A stretch of 37,500 bases of DNA from Neocallimastix lanati (nom. inval.) (GCA_016946835.1 JACVTC010000063.1:417501-455000), one strand, 5' to 3'; shown: positions 1-12,393, counted from the stretch's first letter. The notes: generated by a model from the sequence alone, not told the origin. Numbers and translations are program-made.

Positions 1-239
1 TACCATGATCATAATCATTCTTATTATCCTCCATGGAATCCATAATGATTTTAATAAAATTATTCCTTTGGCAATGACTACAATATACTTTGCCACATTT
101 TTCACAATTAGCTCCTTCTTTTTCTGTACAATTCTTACAAAGACTTACCTTACAAGAAGGATTTCCACAATCATAAAATAAAAAAGTGTCATTTATATAG
201 GTATATCTTATTATTTTATTTTTTTCTTTATTCTTATCC

Positions 240-276
<37 letters not shown>

Positions 277-514
277 GTAATGAATCCTGATATTGACGAA
301 TATCCTCCTTACAAGTATCACATAATAAAACTTCATTTTTTTTATCATTTAGTTTACACAGACTACATATATGATGATTTTTATTTTTATCACATAATCG
401 TTTAAAACACTTATCACATCTTTTAGGTAATAATAAATGAATACATTCCTTACAACAAACTTGATTTGAAATGTTAACTTGGGTATCATGAGTATTCTTA
501 TTTGTAGTTAACAT
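1..514 (-). CDS. Cysteine-rich zinc-binding protein, partial (C-terminus beyond left edge)
   Basis: An open frame of 171 codons runs from an ATG at 514 to the window edge with no stop, so the C-terminus is missing. I do not recognise the family. The protein has many C-x2-C pairs: C21/C24, C33/C36, C50/C53, C65/C68, then a second cluster after residue 115, including NCEKCGKVYCSHC. This is typical of treble-clef or RING/B-box-like zinc modules. A run of 11 Asn (residues 81-91, an ATT microsatellite at 242-274) separates the clusters. The segment CKEC-x5-PK-x-C-x2-C-x4-C also occurs in the next gene (892-1401), and both proteins begin MLT(T)NKN, so tandem duplication is likely. The start was chosen because it is the first ATG and a 39-base A run lies just upstream. 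The frame stays open for some codons upstream of the ATG, so an extra 5' exon is possible. No signal peptide or membrane segment is seen. Function unknown; role of the zinc sites is inference. Confidence 0.8.
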
Positions 515-552
515 TTTATTATTTTCTTTTTTATCTTTTAAAATATGTAATA

Positions 553-596
<44 letters not shown>

Positions 597-677
597 TATT
601 TATTACATTAATTACATTAATAAAAAAAATATAATATTATAATTTGTATAAAAATAAAAATAAAAAAAAAAAAAAAA

Positions 678-712
<35 letters not shown>

Positions 713-891
713 AGAAAAATATAAATATTAATAAAGATATATATATATTTTTTTTATGTATATTATATAAATTATAAAAAAAAAAAAAATTATAATTCAA
801 TTCTTTATTTTCCTATTATTATTAATATTATTTATTATTATGATTATCATTATTTAATATTATATATTTAATAATAAGTTTTATATATAAA
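515..891. other. Intergenic spacer with poly(A) and TAA microsatellite
   Basis: Spacer between the two zinc-protein genes. It holds an A39 run (554-592), a second A run with a TAA microsatellite (about 664-711) and otherwise AT-only sequence. No gene is visible. If the two flanking frames were exons of one gene, this would be its intron. A GTAATA at 911 going down on the minus strand and an AAAAG before about 537 could serve as donor and acceptor, but the separate ATG and the paralogy argue for two genes. Confidence 0.6.
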
Positions 892-1401
892 TTAAATATT
901 AATTATATTACCTATATCCATTGAATTTGACGAATGGAAATGACGACAACCCCATGCCTTACTATCATCTTGACATTTTTTACAAACAGGTTCCTGACAA
1001 CCTATACAACAACTTGATTTAGGGACTACTTGATTATAACATTTTTTACAAACTGTTTTATCCTGAAGTTGATTTTTATATTTTTTATTTAACTCATCAA
1101 TATTTTTTGCATAGTCTAAAGCATAAGTTTCCCTTTTTTTTGACTCTGAATTTTTAAACTCAACAAAACGTTTCTGATTTTGAAGTAGTCTCTTTCTAAA
1201 ACTATCATGAATTTCAGCTTCCTCTTTTTTAATAGCCTTCAATTCATTATCAAGTTCTTTTAATTGTTTTTGATATTGATGAGTCACCGATAGTAATGCC
1301 ACAACAGACTCGGATAAAACATTTGAATCAGGTTGTTTTCTCTTTTTATCTAAAGTATTAAAAAGAAATTTTTCATTTTCTTGATTTTTATTGGTAAGCA
1401 T
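892..1401 (-). CDS. Small coiled-coil and zinc-finger protein
   Basis: A 169-residue protein from the ATG at 1401; the frame continues 6 nt upstream only through a TTG. Residues about 40-115 are charged and helical (Lys/Glu rich, e.g. HQYQKQLKELDNELKAIKKE) and should form a coiled coil. The C-terminus carries a zinc module: C118-K-K-C121, P127-K128, C131/C132, C135, C140, C143, C152, H154 and H156. This CKxC-x5-PK-x(1,3)-C-x2-C-x4-C pattern matches the neighbour at 1-514, and the N-termini also match (MLTNKN against MLTTNKN), suggesting a tandem gene pair. Coding base use is clearly less AT-rich than the flanks. The last residues (GNIINI) are AT-rich and follow a GTAATA that could be a splice donor at 911, so the true C-terminus may differ. 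Known families with coiled coil plus Cys/His cluster include TRIM/B-box-like proteins, but no exact family is recognised. Confidence 0.8.
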   Translation of the reverse strand: MLTNKNQENEKFLFNTLDKKRKQPDSNVLSESVVALLSVTHQYQKQLKELDNELKAIKKEEAEIHDSFRKRLLQNQKRFVEFKNSESKKRETYALDYAKNIDELNKKYKNQLQDKTVCKKCYNQVVPKSSCCIGCQEPVCKKCQDDSKAWGCRHFHSSNSMDIGNIINI

Positions 1402-2814
1402 TTTCAATATATTATCATTCTCTTTTTTCTTTTTTTTTTTTTTTTCTCTTTTTTTCTTTTTTAGTATTACTATTGTTGTTATTGTTATTTTTAATTATTT
1501 TATTTAAGGTTTTTCTTTATTAATTTACTTTTTATTTTTATTATTTAATTTTATTCTCTCAACAGTTTTTATCTTATAATCTTACAGAATACAGAAAAAA
1601 AAAAAAAAAAAAAAAAAAAAAAGGAAAAAAAAAATAATAATAAAGTGTATATCTAATTTAGTTACTGCTATTTTTTTTTTTTTTAGTTATTACAAATGAT
1701 ATATATTTTTATATCTATATATATTTTTCATGTAATATTAAATAGTAATGTTTTTAGGGGGGAAATAAAAATATGAAAAGAAAACACAAAAAAAAAAATC
1801 AACAATAAAATGAAATGAAATGAAATAGAATAAAAAATATAGATATAAAAATATAAATTTCACTTATTTATTTAAATTTTATTTAAATGTGAGTTTTTTA
1901 TCCTCTCATTAAAACGATAATAACAAATAAAAAAAAATTATATAAAAAAAAAAATTAAAGAAAGAAGGTTATATAATAATATTCAAAAAAAAAAAAAATT
2001 TTTTTTTTTTTAATTAATTCCATATATTAAAATTAATGGTTGAACAATTTTAGATTAATTAATAATATATATTAATATTAATAATTTTTTGGCCCTGCTT
2101 GCTCTCATTAAGCCAATCTTTATTTTATTTATAATGAATGTTATTTTTAATTTTTAAATTTTTAATTAATAAATATTTTCCTTTTATTTTTTTTTAATTT
2201 TTTAATTTTTTTTTTTTTTTTTGCCAATAGATTAGCTATAATCAACACTATCCACTTATTATCTATTATTATATAAACCTTAAAATAATAATAAAAACCT
2301 TAAAACAAAAAAAAAAAAAAAAAAAAAAAAAATTCTTTTCAATGTGTATTTATAATAAAATTTTATAATTAACATTTAAAAAAATAAAAAAACTGTAATT
2401 ACACTTTTAAAAAATTATATTACATATTATATATATGATTTCCATAAGAATATAACAAAATTTATGAAACATAAAATAATAATAATAATAATATATGTAT
2501 AATATTAATAATAATAAATTAATTGAAAAGGAATGTGATTTTGTTTTAAAAAAAATTATATGCTTTTTCTTTATTAAATTAAATATATATTTAATTAGTA
2601 CTTTTTTTTTTTTTTTTTTTTTTTGTTCTTAATGGTTTTAGATATATTATATTATTAAATTATAATATTAATTGTTTTTTAATTAATTATAAAATCATTT
2701 ATATGATAATGAAAAAAATAATAATATTAATGGGTTGTAAATAAAATAATGATGATGAAATGACAATAATAAATATAAAATTTGTCCTATTGGTATTAAT
2801 ACTAATTTCCAAAA
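1402..2814. other. Intergenic region, no gene seen
   Basis: Low-complexity AT DNA between the 3' end of the eIF4A-III gene and the 5' side of the zinc-protein gene. It holds homopolymers (A26 near 1596-1621, an A14/T13 junction at 1985-2011, A26 near 2306, T20 near 2605). A slightly richer patch at about 2090-2122 includes AGCCAATC and another CCAAT is at about 2223. These could be CCAAT elements, but nothing shows that they act. Confidence 0.5.
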
Positions 2815-5231
2815 TTAAATTAAATCAGCAACTATTTAAAATTTAAAATAAAATGAGATTAATAATATTAATTAAAATAAAAATGTATTAGTATTCTATT
2901 ATATATGTAATTAAATATAATGATAAATATAAATAATAATAATAATAAAATATTTATTAAATTATTACTGTTAATTGGCATTTCATCAATTTGAGTACTA
3001 TAATATTGTTCTATATCACGAAGAATCTTGATTTCATCATTCTTAACAAAGTTAATAGCTATTTATTTTATTTAATGAAAGAATGGAGAAAAAAAAAATT
3101 TTTTTTTTTATATAAATTTATCAATTAATAATTCTTTCAAAAAAAAAAAAAAAAAAAAAAAATAATAATAATAATAATAATAGTAATAATTAGTAATAAT
3201 AATAATAAATCATTTGATACATACCAACACCCTTTCTACCGAAACGACCTGAACGACCAATTCTTTTTTTATATTAATAAAAAATATATATTAAGTATTC
3301 TTTAAAAAAAATATATACATATATATATGTTTCTTTAAAATATATATATAATAATTTATTTATCTATTCTTACCTGTGAATATAGTTTTCACGATCAAGT
3401 GGTAAATCATAATTTATAACAGTAGAGATTTGTTGTACATCAATACCTCTTGCCCAAACATCAGTTGTAATTAAGACACGACTAATTTATTTAATTTTAA
3501 ATAAAAAAAAAATAAAATTATTAAAATAAAATAAAATAATAATTTAAAATTAGTATATAGTATATATATATATATATAATTTTTTCAGTTATTTTTATTT
3601 TTATTTTTTTTTTTTAAAAAAAAATTCTTTTTCTTATTATTCTTTTTATTTTACTTTTATCTATTTTTCTTTTTTTTTTTTTTTTAAAAAAAATTCTTTT
3701 TCTTATTATTCTTTTTATTTTACTTTTATCTATTTTTCTTTTTTTTTTTTTTTCAATTTTTACCTTTTTCCTTGTCTAAATTCTTGCATAATAGCATCAC
3801 GTTCCTTTTGTGGCATATCCCCATGCATAGAAGATATGGTAAAGTTTGCTTCTCTCATTTTTTCAGTTAACCAATCTACCTTCTTTCTTGTATTACAGAA
3901 AATAACCGCTTGAATAATAGTGAAAGAATCATATAAATCACAAAGGGTATCAAATTTCCATTCTTCAAGTTCAACAGGTACGAAAAATTGTTTTATACCT
4001 TCTAAAGTTAATTCATCACGTTTAACTAAAACTCTAATAGGATCAGTCATAAACTTAGAAGTCATCTCCAATATATCATTAGGTAAAGTAGCACTTAATA
4101 ATACTACTTGAGTATTTGGTGGTAAATAACGATAAACATTATAAATTTGTTCCTTAAAACCTTTATTTAACATTTCATCAGCTTCATCCAAAATTAACAT
4201 TTTTACGTGACGAGTTCTTAAACTTTTTCTACGAATCATATCACCAACACGACCTGGAGTACCAGAAATAATATGTTGACCATATTCCAATTTTTTAATA
4301 TCTTCACTAATATTAGTACCACCAATACAAGCATGACACTGAACATTCATATAATCACCTAGAGCCAATACTACACTTTGAATTTGAGTAGCAAGTTCAC
4401 GAGTTGGGGATAAAACAATAGCTTGAGTTTCTCTGGTTTTAGTATCAATTCTTTGTAACATTGAAATTGAAAAAGTAGCAGTTTTACCAGTACCTGACTG
4501 AGCTTGAGCAATAACATCACGACCCTTTATTATAGGAACGATGGCACGTTGTTGAATTGAAGAAGGTTTTTCAAAATCTTTTTTTTTTTTTTTAATATAA
4601 ATTTTTTCAAATTTTAATTGACATAATTATTAATTGTTATTATTTATTATTGATAATTTTTTTTTTTTTTTTTTTTTCAATTTTTAAAATTTTTATAAAT
4701 ACCATTATTATGTATTATTAATTATATGAATTATTATTTGATGTTATTATTTTTGTTTATTGATAATTTAATAAATAAAATATTTTAAAAATGAGCATAT
4801 CGTTATTTTTTTTTTATGAATTGAAATAATATAAATTTTAAGATGGTTATGTTGATTGAATAATCCAGTTATTAAATTAAATTTTATTTTAAAACATATA
4901 TATATATATATAATATGTAATATAAAAAAATAATAACAATTATAAATAGAAAAATAATAACAATAATAATAATAATAATAATAAAATTTTATAAAAATTA
5001 GTAATATTATTTATTGTATATATATATCAAATTCAAATTCATAAATTTATTTTCTATTAATTATTTAGTAATAAATAATAAAAAAAATAGTAAAAAAAAA
5101 ATTTTTTTCTCTCTCTCTTTACTATAAGCATAAATTCCTCTTAAAAGATTTTCTTTTAAGCCCATAGCTTCAAAGGTTGGAACAACCTTGACCTCTTCAC
5201 TCGTTTCAAAAGTAGTTTTATCGTCATCCAT
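2815..5231 (-). CDS. FAL1: ATP-dependent RNA helicase eIF4A-III (exon junction complex, Fal1-like), six exons
   Basis: DEAD-box helicase that clamps spliced mRNA as the core of the exon junction complex; the yeast relative Fal1 acts in rRNA processing. Exons (minus): 5231-5123, 4577-3764, 3481-3374, 3262-3225, 3058-2969, 2831-2815, all GT-AG, giving 391 residues. All motifs are intact: AQSGTGKT 62-69, PTRELA 94-99, TPGR 143-146, DEAD 167-170, SAT 198-200, [24 protein letters not shown] 343-350. The eIF4A-III subtype, not eIF4A-I, is shown by FETSEEV near the N-terminus, [43 protein letters not shown] and [17 protein letters not shown]. The last exon adds only IADLI and the stop, restoring the family's (N/I)ADLI end. 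Human eIF4A3 has 411 residues; this one is shorter at the N-terminus. No frameshift or lost catalytic residue is seen. Confidence 0.96.
3603..3750. repeat. Tandem duplication (about 69 bp) inside eIF4A-III intron 2
   Basis: A T-run/A-run/pyrimidine-rich block is present twice in direct orientation; the segment TTCTTTTTCTTATTATTC starts at 3625 and again at 3694. The copies are nearly identical, so the duplication is recent. On the gene's strand it is purine-rich (A/G). Confidence 0.85.
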
Positions 5232-5528
5232 TATTTGCTATTAATTTTAAAAAAAAAAAAATAATAATAATAATAAATTAAAAAAAAAAAAAAATGAATT
5301 TAATTAAATTGAATTATGATTTATAATTTGATTATATATTTTAAAAAAAAAAAATAATATATATATAGAACTATTTATTTAACTAATTATATTAAAATGA
5401 TTTCATACTTATTATTATTGTATAAATATAATAAATTTTTAAATAAAAATTGAAAAATATAAATTGAAAAAAAAAAAAAAATAAAAAAAAACAATATAAA
5501 AAAAAAATATATATATATATATATATAT

Positions 5529-5570
<42 letters not shown>

Positions 5571-6690
5571 TTTTTTTTTTTTTTTTTAATTAAAATATTT
5601 GGATTAGACTCAAATAATGAAAATTTAAATTGAAATATATAATATAATAATTAATATATAAATTTTAATAAAATAATGATTAAATTTATTTTTGTAATTA
5701 CAAAAATAAATTTTATTTTTTTTTTTTAACTTTTATTATATATATCTACATATAAAAAATTATTTTAAATAAAATTCGACTTGTTTTTTTTTTTTTTTTT
5801 GCTTTTTTACAATGCATTTTTATAGATATATCTTTTATTTTTTTAATAATTAATTTGAATTTTTTTTTTTCATTTATAATATGATTTTATTCTTTCAATT
5901 ATATTTCTATATATATTATGATAATTTATATATATTTATTTTTTAATACTATCAAAATTTAAAAAACTTGCTAAAATAAAGAAATATATATATATATATA
6001 TTTTTATTATTATTTTTTGTTTTTTTGAAACGAACTGATAAAAAATAATAATAATTTCTTTTATTGAAATTCTATTATTTTTATTTCTATTTTTATTTTA
6101 TTATTATTTTTTTTAATAAAATTAATGGTATAGACTTTTTTATTGTATTATTTTTTAATTTAATATTATTTTTATTATTATTATTATTATTATTATTTCA
6201 TTAAATTATAAAAGATAATTTAATAAGTATAAAAGTAAAAAAAAATTAAAGTTAATTGAAATAATCTAAAATATTAATGAAATTTAAAAGATAAAAAAGA
6301 AATGGAATATTTATTATGAAATTATAAAATTATAAAAAAAAATATATTTACTCTATATTATTTACTCTATATTATTTACTCTATATTAAGAAAGAAGAAA
6401 AACAAAAAAAAAAATTTTTTTAACTTATTTCTATTTTTTCTTCTATTTTATTATTATTATTATAGTTTTTAAGATTAAGTGAAATTCTTTTTTTTTTATA
6501 TATATATATAAGAACAAAATAAAAATAATAATAAATAAAAATAATGATCTATATAAATTGATAAAAATTTATCCATACGAATTAAATAAAAAAAAATAAA
6601 GAAATAAAAATAAAAAGAATAAAAAAATGAAAAATTATTAAATATTTAAATAAAATTTTATAGTTTTATAAAGGAATAATAATAATAATA

Positions 6691-6734
<44 letters not shown>

Positions 6735-7019
6735 AAAAAAAAAAAAAAAGAAAAAGGATTAATATAATCTTTTTTGTTTATATATAAAATATATATAAAT
6801 AAATACTTTTAAACATAAATAAAAAATATATTCACAATAAAAAAAAATAATTATAATAATAATAAATAAAAAAAATATAAATATAAAACTAATAAAATAT
6901 TTTTTTTTAATGAAAAATTTAGTATATATTTTAGTGGATTATATTATGCTATTTTTCATAACTAATTACTTTTATTTTTATATTATCGAAAAAATTCTTT
7001 TTGTTGTGATCTTTAGAGA
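5232..7019. other. Intergenic region with microsatellites and homopolymers, no gene seen
   Basis: Upstream region of the eIF4A-III gene and left flank of the RNA candidate. It contains (AT)n near 5508-5528, (ATTT)n at about 5536-5570, a perfect 14-bp unit (TTTACTCTATATTA) three times at 6347-6388 and an A37 run at 6693-6729. No open frame with protein-like composition or splice-linked exon was found. Confidence 0.6.
6347..6388. repeat. Perfect 14-bp tandem repeat, three copies
   Basis: TTTACTCTATATTA is repeated head to tail at 6347-6360, 6361-6374 and 6375-6388 without a mismatch. Confidence 0.9.
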
Positions 7020-7027
7020 TATATATA
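7020..7027 (+). promoter_or_regulatory. TATA-like box upstream of the RNA candidate
   Basis: TATATATA lies 15-23 bases before the base of the predicted closing stem (7043). In U6-type Pol III genes a TATA box sits about 25-30 bp before the start, which would place the start near 7045-7050. AT-rich DNA yields such boxes by chance, so the value is in its combination with the terminator-like T run at 7177. Confidence 0.35.
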
Positions 7028-7040
7028 GGAACGTTAGGAA

Positions 7041-7176
7041 TGCATCTCCGGGCAGTGTGTAACGACGATTGAGAGCGGCGAAGCTGATACAGTATGCCAA
7101 TAACTCATCACCTTACAGTTAATTAATAACTGTATGGCCATATTGGGAGATGGGTACCCAGTATGTGCAGTCTATG
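7041..7176 (+). ncRNA. Candidate structured non-coding RNA, family unknown
   Basis: About 130 bp with roughly 46% G+C by hand count stands out in DNA that is otherwise nearly all A/T. No long open frame spans it. Pairings visible on the plus strand: CATCTCC (7043-7049) with GGAGATG (7146-7152) closes a domain; inside it TACAGTTA (7114-7121) with TAACTGTA (7127-7134) forms a perfect 8-bp hairpin with a 5-nt loop; GGCA (7051-7054) can pair with TGCC (7094-7097). A T8 run follows at once (7177-7184) and a TATA-like box precedes it, which suggests Pol III transcription of a short RNA. I compared it by memory with U1, U2, U4, U5, U6, U3, SRP, RNase P/MRP and 5S patterns and found no convincing match; a short UGUAAC near 7057-7062 recalls the SRP Alu-domain U-turn but the rest does not fit. 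No A or B box was seen. Confidence 0.45.
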
Positions 7177-7184
7177 TTTTTTTT
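7177..7184 (+). terminator. T8 run, possible Pol III terminator
   Basis: Eight T directly after the structured segment, followed by AATAATC. Runs of four or more T on the non-template strand terminate Pol III. T runs are common in this genome, so the call depends on the RNA candidate being real. Confidence 0.35.
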
Positions 7185-8561
7185 AATAATCAACAATTTT
7201 CATACAAAAAGTATTAAAACTTGAAATATACTAAAACACATATATGTATATACAGATGTATATATTTTCAGCTTTTTTTTTTTTTTATTTCATTACTCTT
7301 TTTTTTTTTTATAATTTAAAATCATGGATAAATACAACAGAAAAAGTGAAGTTAAAAATAATAATAAAAATGAATTAAAGAACAAAATAGCCTTCAACAT
7401 CAATTCTAATGAAATAAAAATTAAAACTTAAAAAAAATCTTTATTATTATTAATTATTATTATTATTATTATTATTAAATACAAACTTTTTATTATTAAT
7501 ATTATTAGTATTATTAATTATAATATTTTTAATTATTATTACAATTATTATTATGAAGTTGGCAAAACTAGTCGTTACTGTTATGAACAAAATCTTTTTT
7601 ATTATTGTTATTATTATTTATTCATATGAACTTTATTTATTATTTAAATTTTTTATTATTTATTTATTTATTCATTAACTTTTATTATTTAAATTATTAT
7701 TTATATATAATAATATAATCTTTTTCTAGTCTTTTAAATTTTTTAATTATTTATTTGTTATTTCAACTTTAATTATTATTATTATTATTACTACTATTAT
7801 TATTATTATTATAATTATTATTATTATTCATTAATATTAATATTAAATTTTTAAATAATTTTTTTTAAAACTTTTTTTATTTCTATTAAATTTTTAATAA
7901 AAATTAAATATATTTATTTGTCCGTTTTTTTAATATAATAAAATATAATATTTTTTTTCTTATTTTATCTGGTACTAATTTTTTTATTTCTGCTGGTAAT
8001 TTTTTACTTCAACTGGTAATATTTTTCTTTTTTTATGTATTAAATATTCGAAAACTTTTTTTTATTAAAATTAATACTAAAACAAAACTAAATAAAAATA
8101 AATGTTGTTATTAATATATATAAATACTTATATATATAGAATCCTTTTCCTTTTATTATTACTATTTAAATATAATAGAAAAAAAATGAAATTAAAAATA
8201 ATAATAAAAATAAATTAACGAATAAAGTAACCTTCAATATCAATTTTACAATTTTAATGAAATAAAATTAAAACTTATAAAAAAAAAAAAAAACTTTATT
8301 ATTATTATTATTATTACTATTATTATTATATACAAACTTTTTATTATTATTATTATTATTATTGTATACAATCTTTTTATTATTAATATTATTATATACA
8401 AACTTTTCTTTTTATTATTAATAATATTATTTATTTATTATTAAATTATTAATTAATCATATTATCATTAATATTATAAATTATAATATTATTTATAATT
8501 ATTATTATTATAAATATTATTTTGAAGATGACAAAACTAGTCATTACTATTATGAACAAAA

Positions 8562-8608
<47 letters not shown>

Positions 8609-9151
8609 TATTATTATTATTTATTCGTTTGAGCATTTATTATTTAAATTTTTTATTATTTATTTATATTTATTTATTCATTTAAACTTTAATTATTTAA
8701 ACTATTATTAAATATAACAATATAATCTTTTTTTTTTTACTATTATTACTTAATTTTTACTATTATTACTTCATTTAAAATTTTATTATTCTAATTATTA
8801 TCATTATAAATAATAATACAACCTTTTTTATTTTTATTATTTATCCATTTAAACCTTCATTATTACTATTTTAATTATTATTTATTCATTTAAACTTTTA
8901 TTAGTTAAATTATTTTATATCATAAAGTATTAATTCTAATAATTATTTTTTTCTTTTTATTTTTATTATTATTATTATTAAATTATACAGAATGATTAAT
9001 TAAAAATACAAAAAAAAAATTTATTAAAATATATATTTATCCTTATTTTTTTATTTCAATATCTTTAAAATTATCTTTTTAATTTATTAATTTTTATATT
9101 TAAAAATTAGGTTTAATATAAAAAAATAAAATTACTATGATTATGATCATG

Positions 9152-9234
<83 letters not shown>

Positions 9235-9754
9235 TTATTATTATTATTATTATTCATTATTATTATTATTATTATTATTCATTATTATTATTAAATTTTA
9301 AATGAAAATGATTTTAAATTTTTAAATTAATTTTTTTTAAAACTATTTTTTATTTCGATTAAATTATTTTACTTTTCAAAAAAAATTATATATTTATCCG
9401 TTTTTTTAATATAATAAAATATAATAATTTTTTTTTTCTTCTTTTTTTTTGGTACTAATTTTTTATTGCGACTGGTAATTATCTACTTCAACTGGTAATA
9501 TTTTTCTTTTTTTATGTATTAAATATTCGAAAACTTTTTTTTATTATTAAAATTAATAATAAAGCAAAACTAAATAAAAATAAATGTAAATATAAATATA
9601 AATTTTATATACAAAGAATATTTCTCTTTTTATTATTACTATTTAAATATAATAGAAAAAAAAATGAAATTAAAATTAATAATAAAAATAAATTAACGAA
9701 CAAAATAACCTTCAATATCAATTTTAATGAAATAAAATTAAAACTTATAAATAA

Positions 9755-9803
<49 letters not shown>

Positions 9804-11923
9804 AAACTTTGTTATTATTATTATTATTATATACAAACTTTTTATTATTATTATTATTATTATTATATAAACTTTTTATTATTAATATTATTATATACAA
9901 ACTTTTTATTATTAATAATATTATTTATTTATTATTAAATTATTAATTGTATTATCATTAGTATTATTAATTATAATATTATTTTTAATTATTATTATAA
10001 ATATTATTATGAAGATGGCAAAACTAGTCATTACTATTATGAACAAAATCATTATTATTATTATTATTATTATTTATTCATTTGAGTTTTTATTATTTAA
10101 ATTTTTTATTATTTATTTGTATTTATTTATTCATTTAAACTTTAATTATTTAAATTAATATTATTATATATAACAATATAATCTTTTTTTTTTTTTTTTT
10201 TTTTTACTATTATTACTTAATTTTTACTATTATTACTTAATTCATTAATTCATTTAAAATTTTATTATTTTAATTATTATCATTACAAATAATAACACAA
10301 CCTTTTTTATTTTTATTATTTATCCATTTAAACCTTTATTATTACTATTTTAACTATTATTTATCCATTTAAACTTTTATTATTTAAGTTATTATAATAA
10401 ATAATAATATAATTGTTATTTTTTTTATTTATTCATTTTATACTATTATTATTGTTTTAATTGTTATTATAAAAAGCAATGCAATCTTTTTTTTTTTTTA
10501 ATTTTTATTATAGCAAAAGCATTAATTCTAATAATTATTATTATTTAATTTATTATGATCTATAATTTTAATTTAATATTTAATTAATTATTTATTTATT
10601 TAAATATTATTTATTTATTTATTTATTTATATATTGAATATCATGTTTATTTTATATACAAACTTTAATGTAACAAATAAGCTTTATTATTATTTAGTAT
10701 TTATATCCACTTTCTATAAAAAAAAAAATGAACATATTCATTATTATTGTTGTTGTTGTTGTTGTGGCTTTTATTAATTTGTCTTTTTCCACTTTTCTCT
10801 TTTTCTTTTTATAATTATTATTAGATTGATTAATTAAAAATATAAAAAAAAAATAAAATTTTAATATATATATTTATCTTTATTTTTTTATTTTTAAAAT
10901 TATCTTTATTTTTATTTATTAATTTTTATATTTAAAAATTAGGTTTAATATAAAAAAATATATTACTATTATAATTATTATTATTATTATTACTATTATT
11001 CTTTATTATTATTATTATTATTATTATTTATTATTATTATTATTCATTATTTTTATTATTATTCATTAATATTAATATTAAATTTTAAATAATTTTAAAT
11101 TTTTAAATTAATTTTTTTTAAAACTATTTTTTATTTCGATTAATTTATTTTACTTTTCGATAAAAATTATATTTTATTTATCCGTTTTTTTTTAATATAA
11201 TAAAATATAATAAATTTTTTTTTCTTCTTATTTTTTTTGGTACTAATTTTTTATTATGACTGGTAATTTTTTACTTCAACTGGAAAATTTTTTCTTTTTT
11301 TATGTATTAAATATTCGAAAACTTTTTTTTTTATTAAAATTAATAATAAAACAAAACTAAATAAAAATATATGTTGTTATTAATATATATAAATACTTAT
11401 ATATATAGAATCCTTTTCTTTTTATTATTATCATTTAAATCTTTTTTTTTTTTTCTTTTTCAATAATCAATAATTTATATACAATAAGTATTATATCTTG
11501 AAATATATTAAAACACATATATGTATATACAGATGTATATATTTTTAGTTTTTTATTTTTTTTTTATTACTTTTTTTTTTTTATAATTTAAAATCTTGGA
11601 TAAATATTATAATAAAGTTAAAAATAATAATAATAATGAATTAACGAACAAAATAGCCTTCAATATCGATTATGAAATAAAATTAAAAATAAAAAAAAAA
11701 AAACTTTATTATTATTATTAATTATTATTAATAATTATTATTATTAATTATTATTATTAATTATTATTATTATTATTATTATTATATACAAACATTTTAT
11801 TATTAATATTATTTATTTTATTAAATTATTAATTAATTATATTATTATTAGTATTATTAATTATGTTATTTTTAATTATTATAATAATTATTATAACTAG
11901 TCGTTATTATTATAAACAAAATC

Positions 11924-11962
<39 letters not shown>

Positions 11963-12317
11963 TATTCTTTTGAGCTTTATTTATTATTTAAATTATTATT
12001 ATCAATCTTTTTTTTTTTATTATTATTTATTTATTCATTTAAACTTTTATTATTGTTTTAATTTTTATTTAATTTTTATTATAGCAAAAGTATTAATTCT
12101 AATAATTAATATTTAATTTATTATAATTTTAATATTTAATTAGTTATTTATTTAATTATATATTATTTATTTATTTATTTATTTATTTATTGAATGTTTT
12201 GTTTATTTTATATACAAACTTTATTTTAATGTAACAAATAAACTTTATTATTATTTAGTATTTATATCCACTTTCTACAAAAAAAAAAATTATTAAACAT
12301 ATTCATATTCATTATAC

Positions 12318-12359
<42 letters not shown>

Positions 12360-12393
12360 GATTATGATTATTATTATTATTATTATGATTATG

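Noticed and set aside
515-911. One gene instead of two, with this stretch as an intron
   Set aside because: Possible sites exist (GTAATA donor at 911, AAAAG acceptor), but both frames have their own ATG with matching MLT(T)NKN starts and share the same zinc motif, which fits tandem paralogs better. Kept only as an alternative.
7101-7111. Minus-strand GGTGATGAG, similar to a snoRNA C box
   Set aside because: No CTGA D box at a sensible distance and no terminal stem on the minus strand; the plus-strand structure is better.
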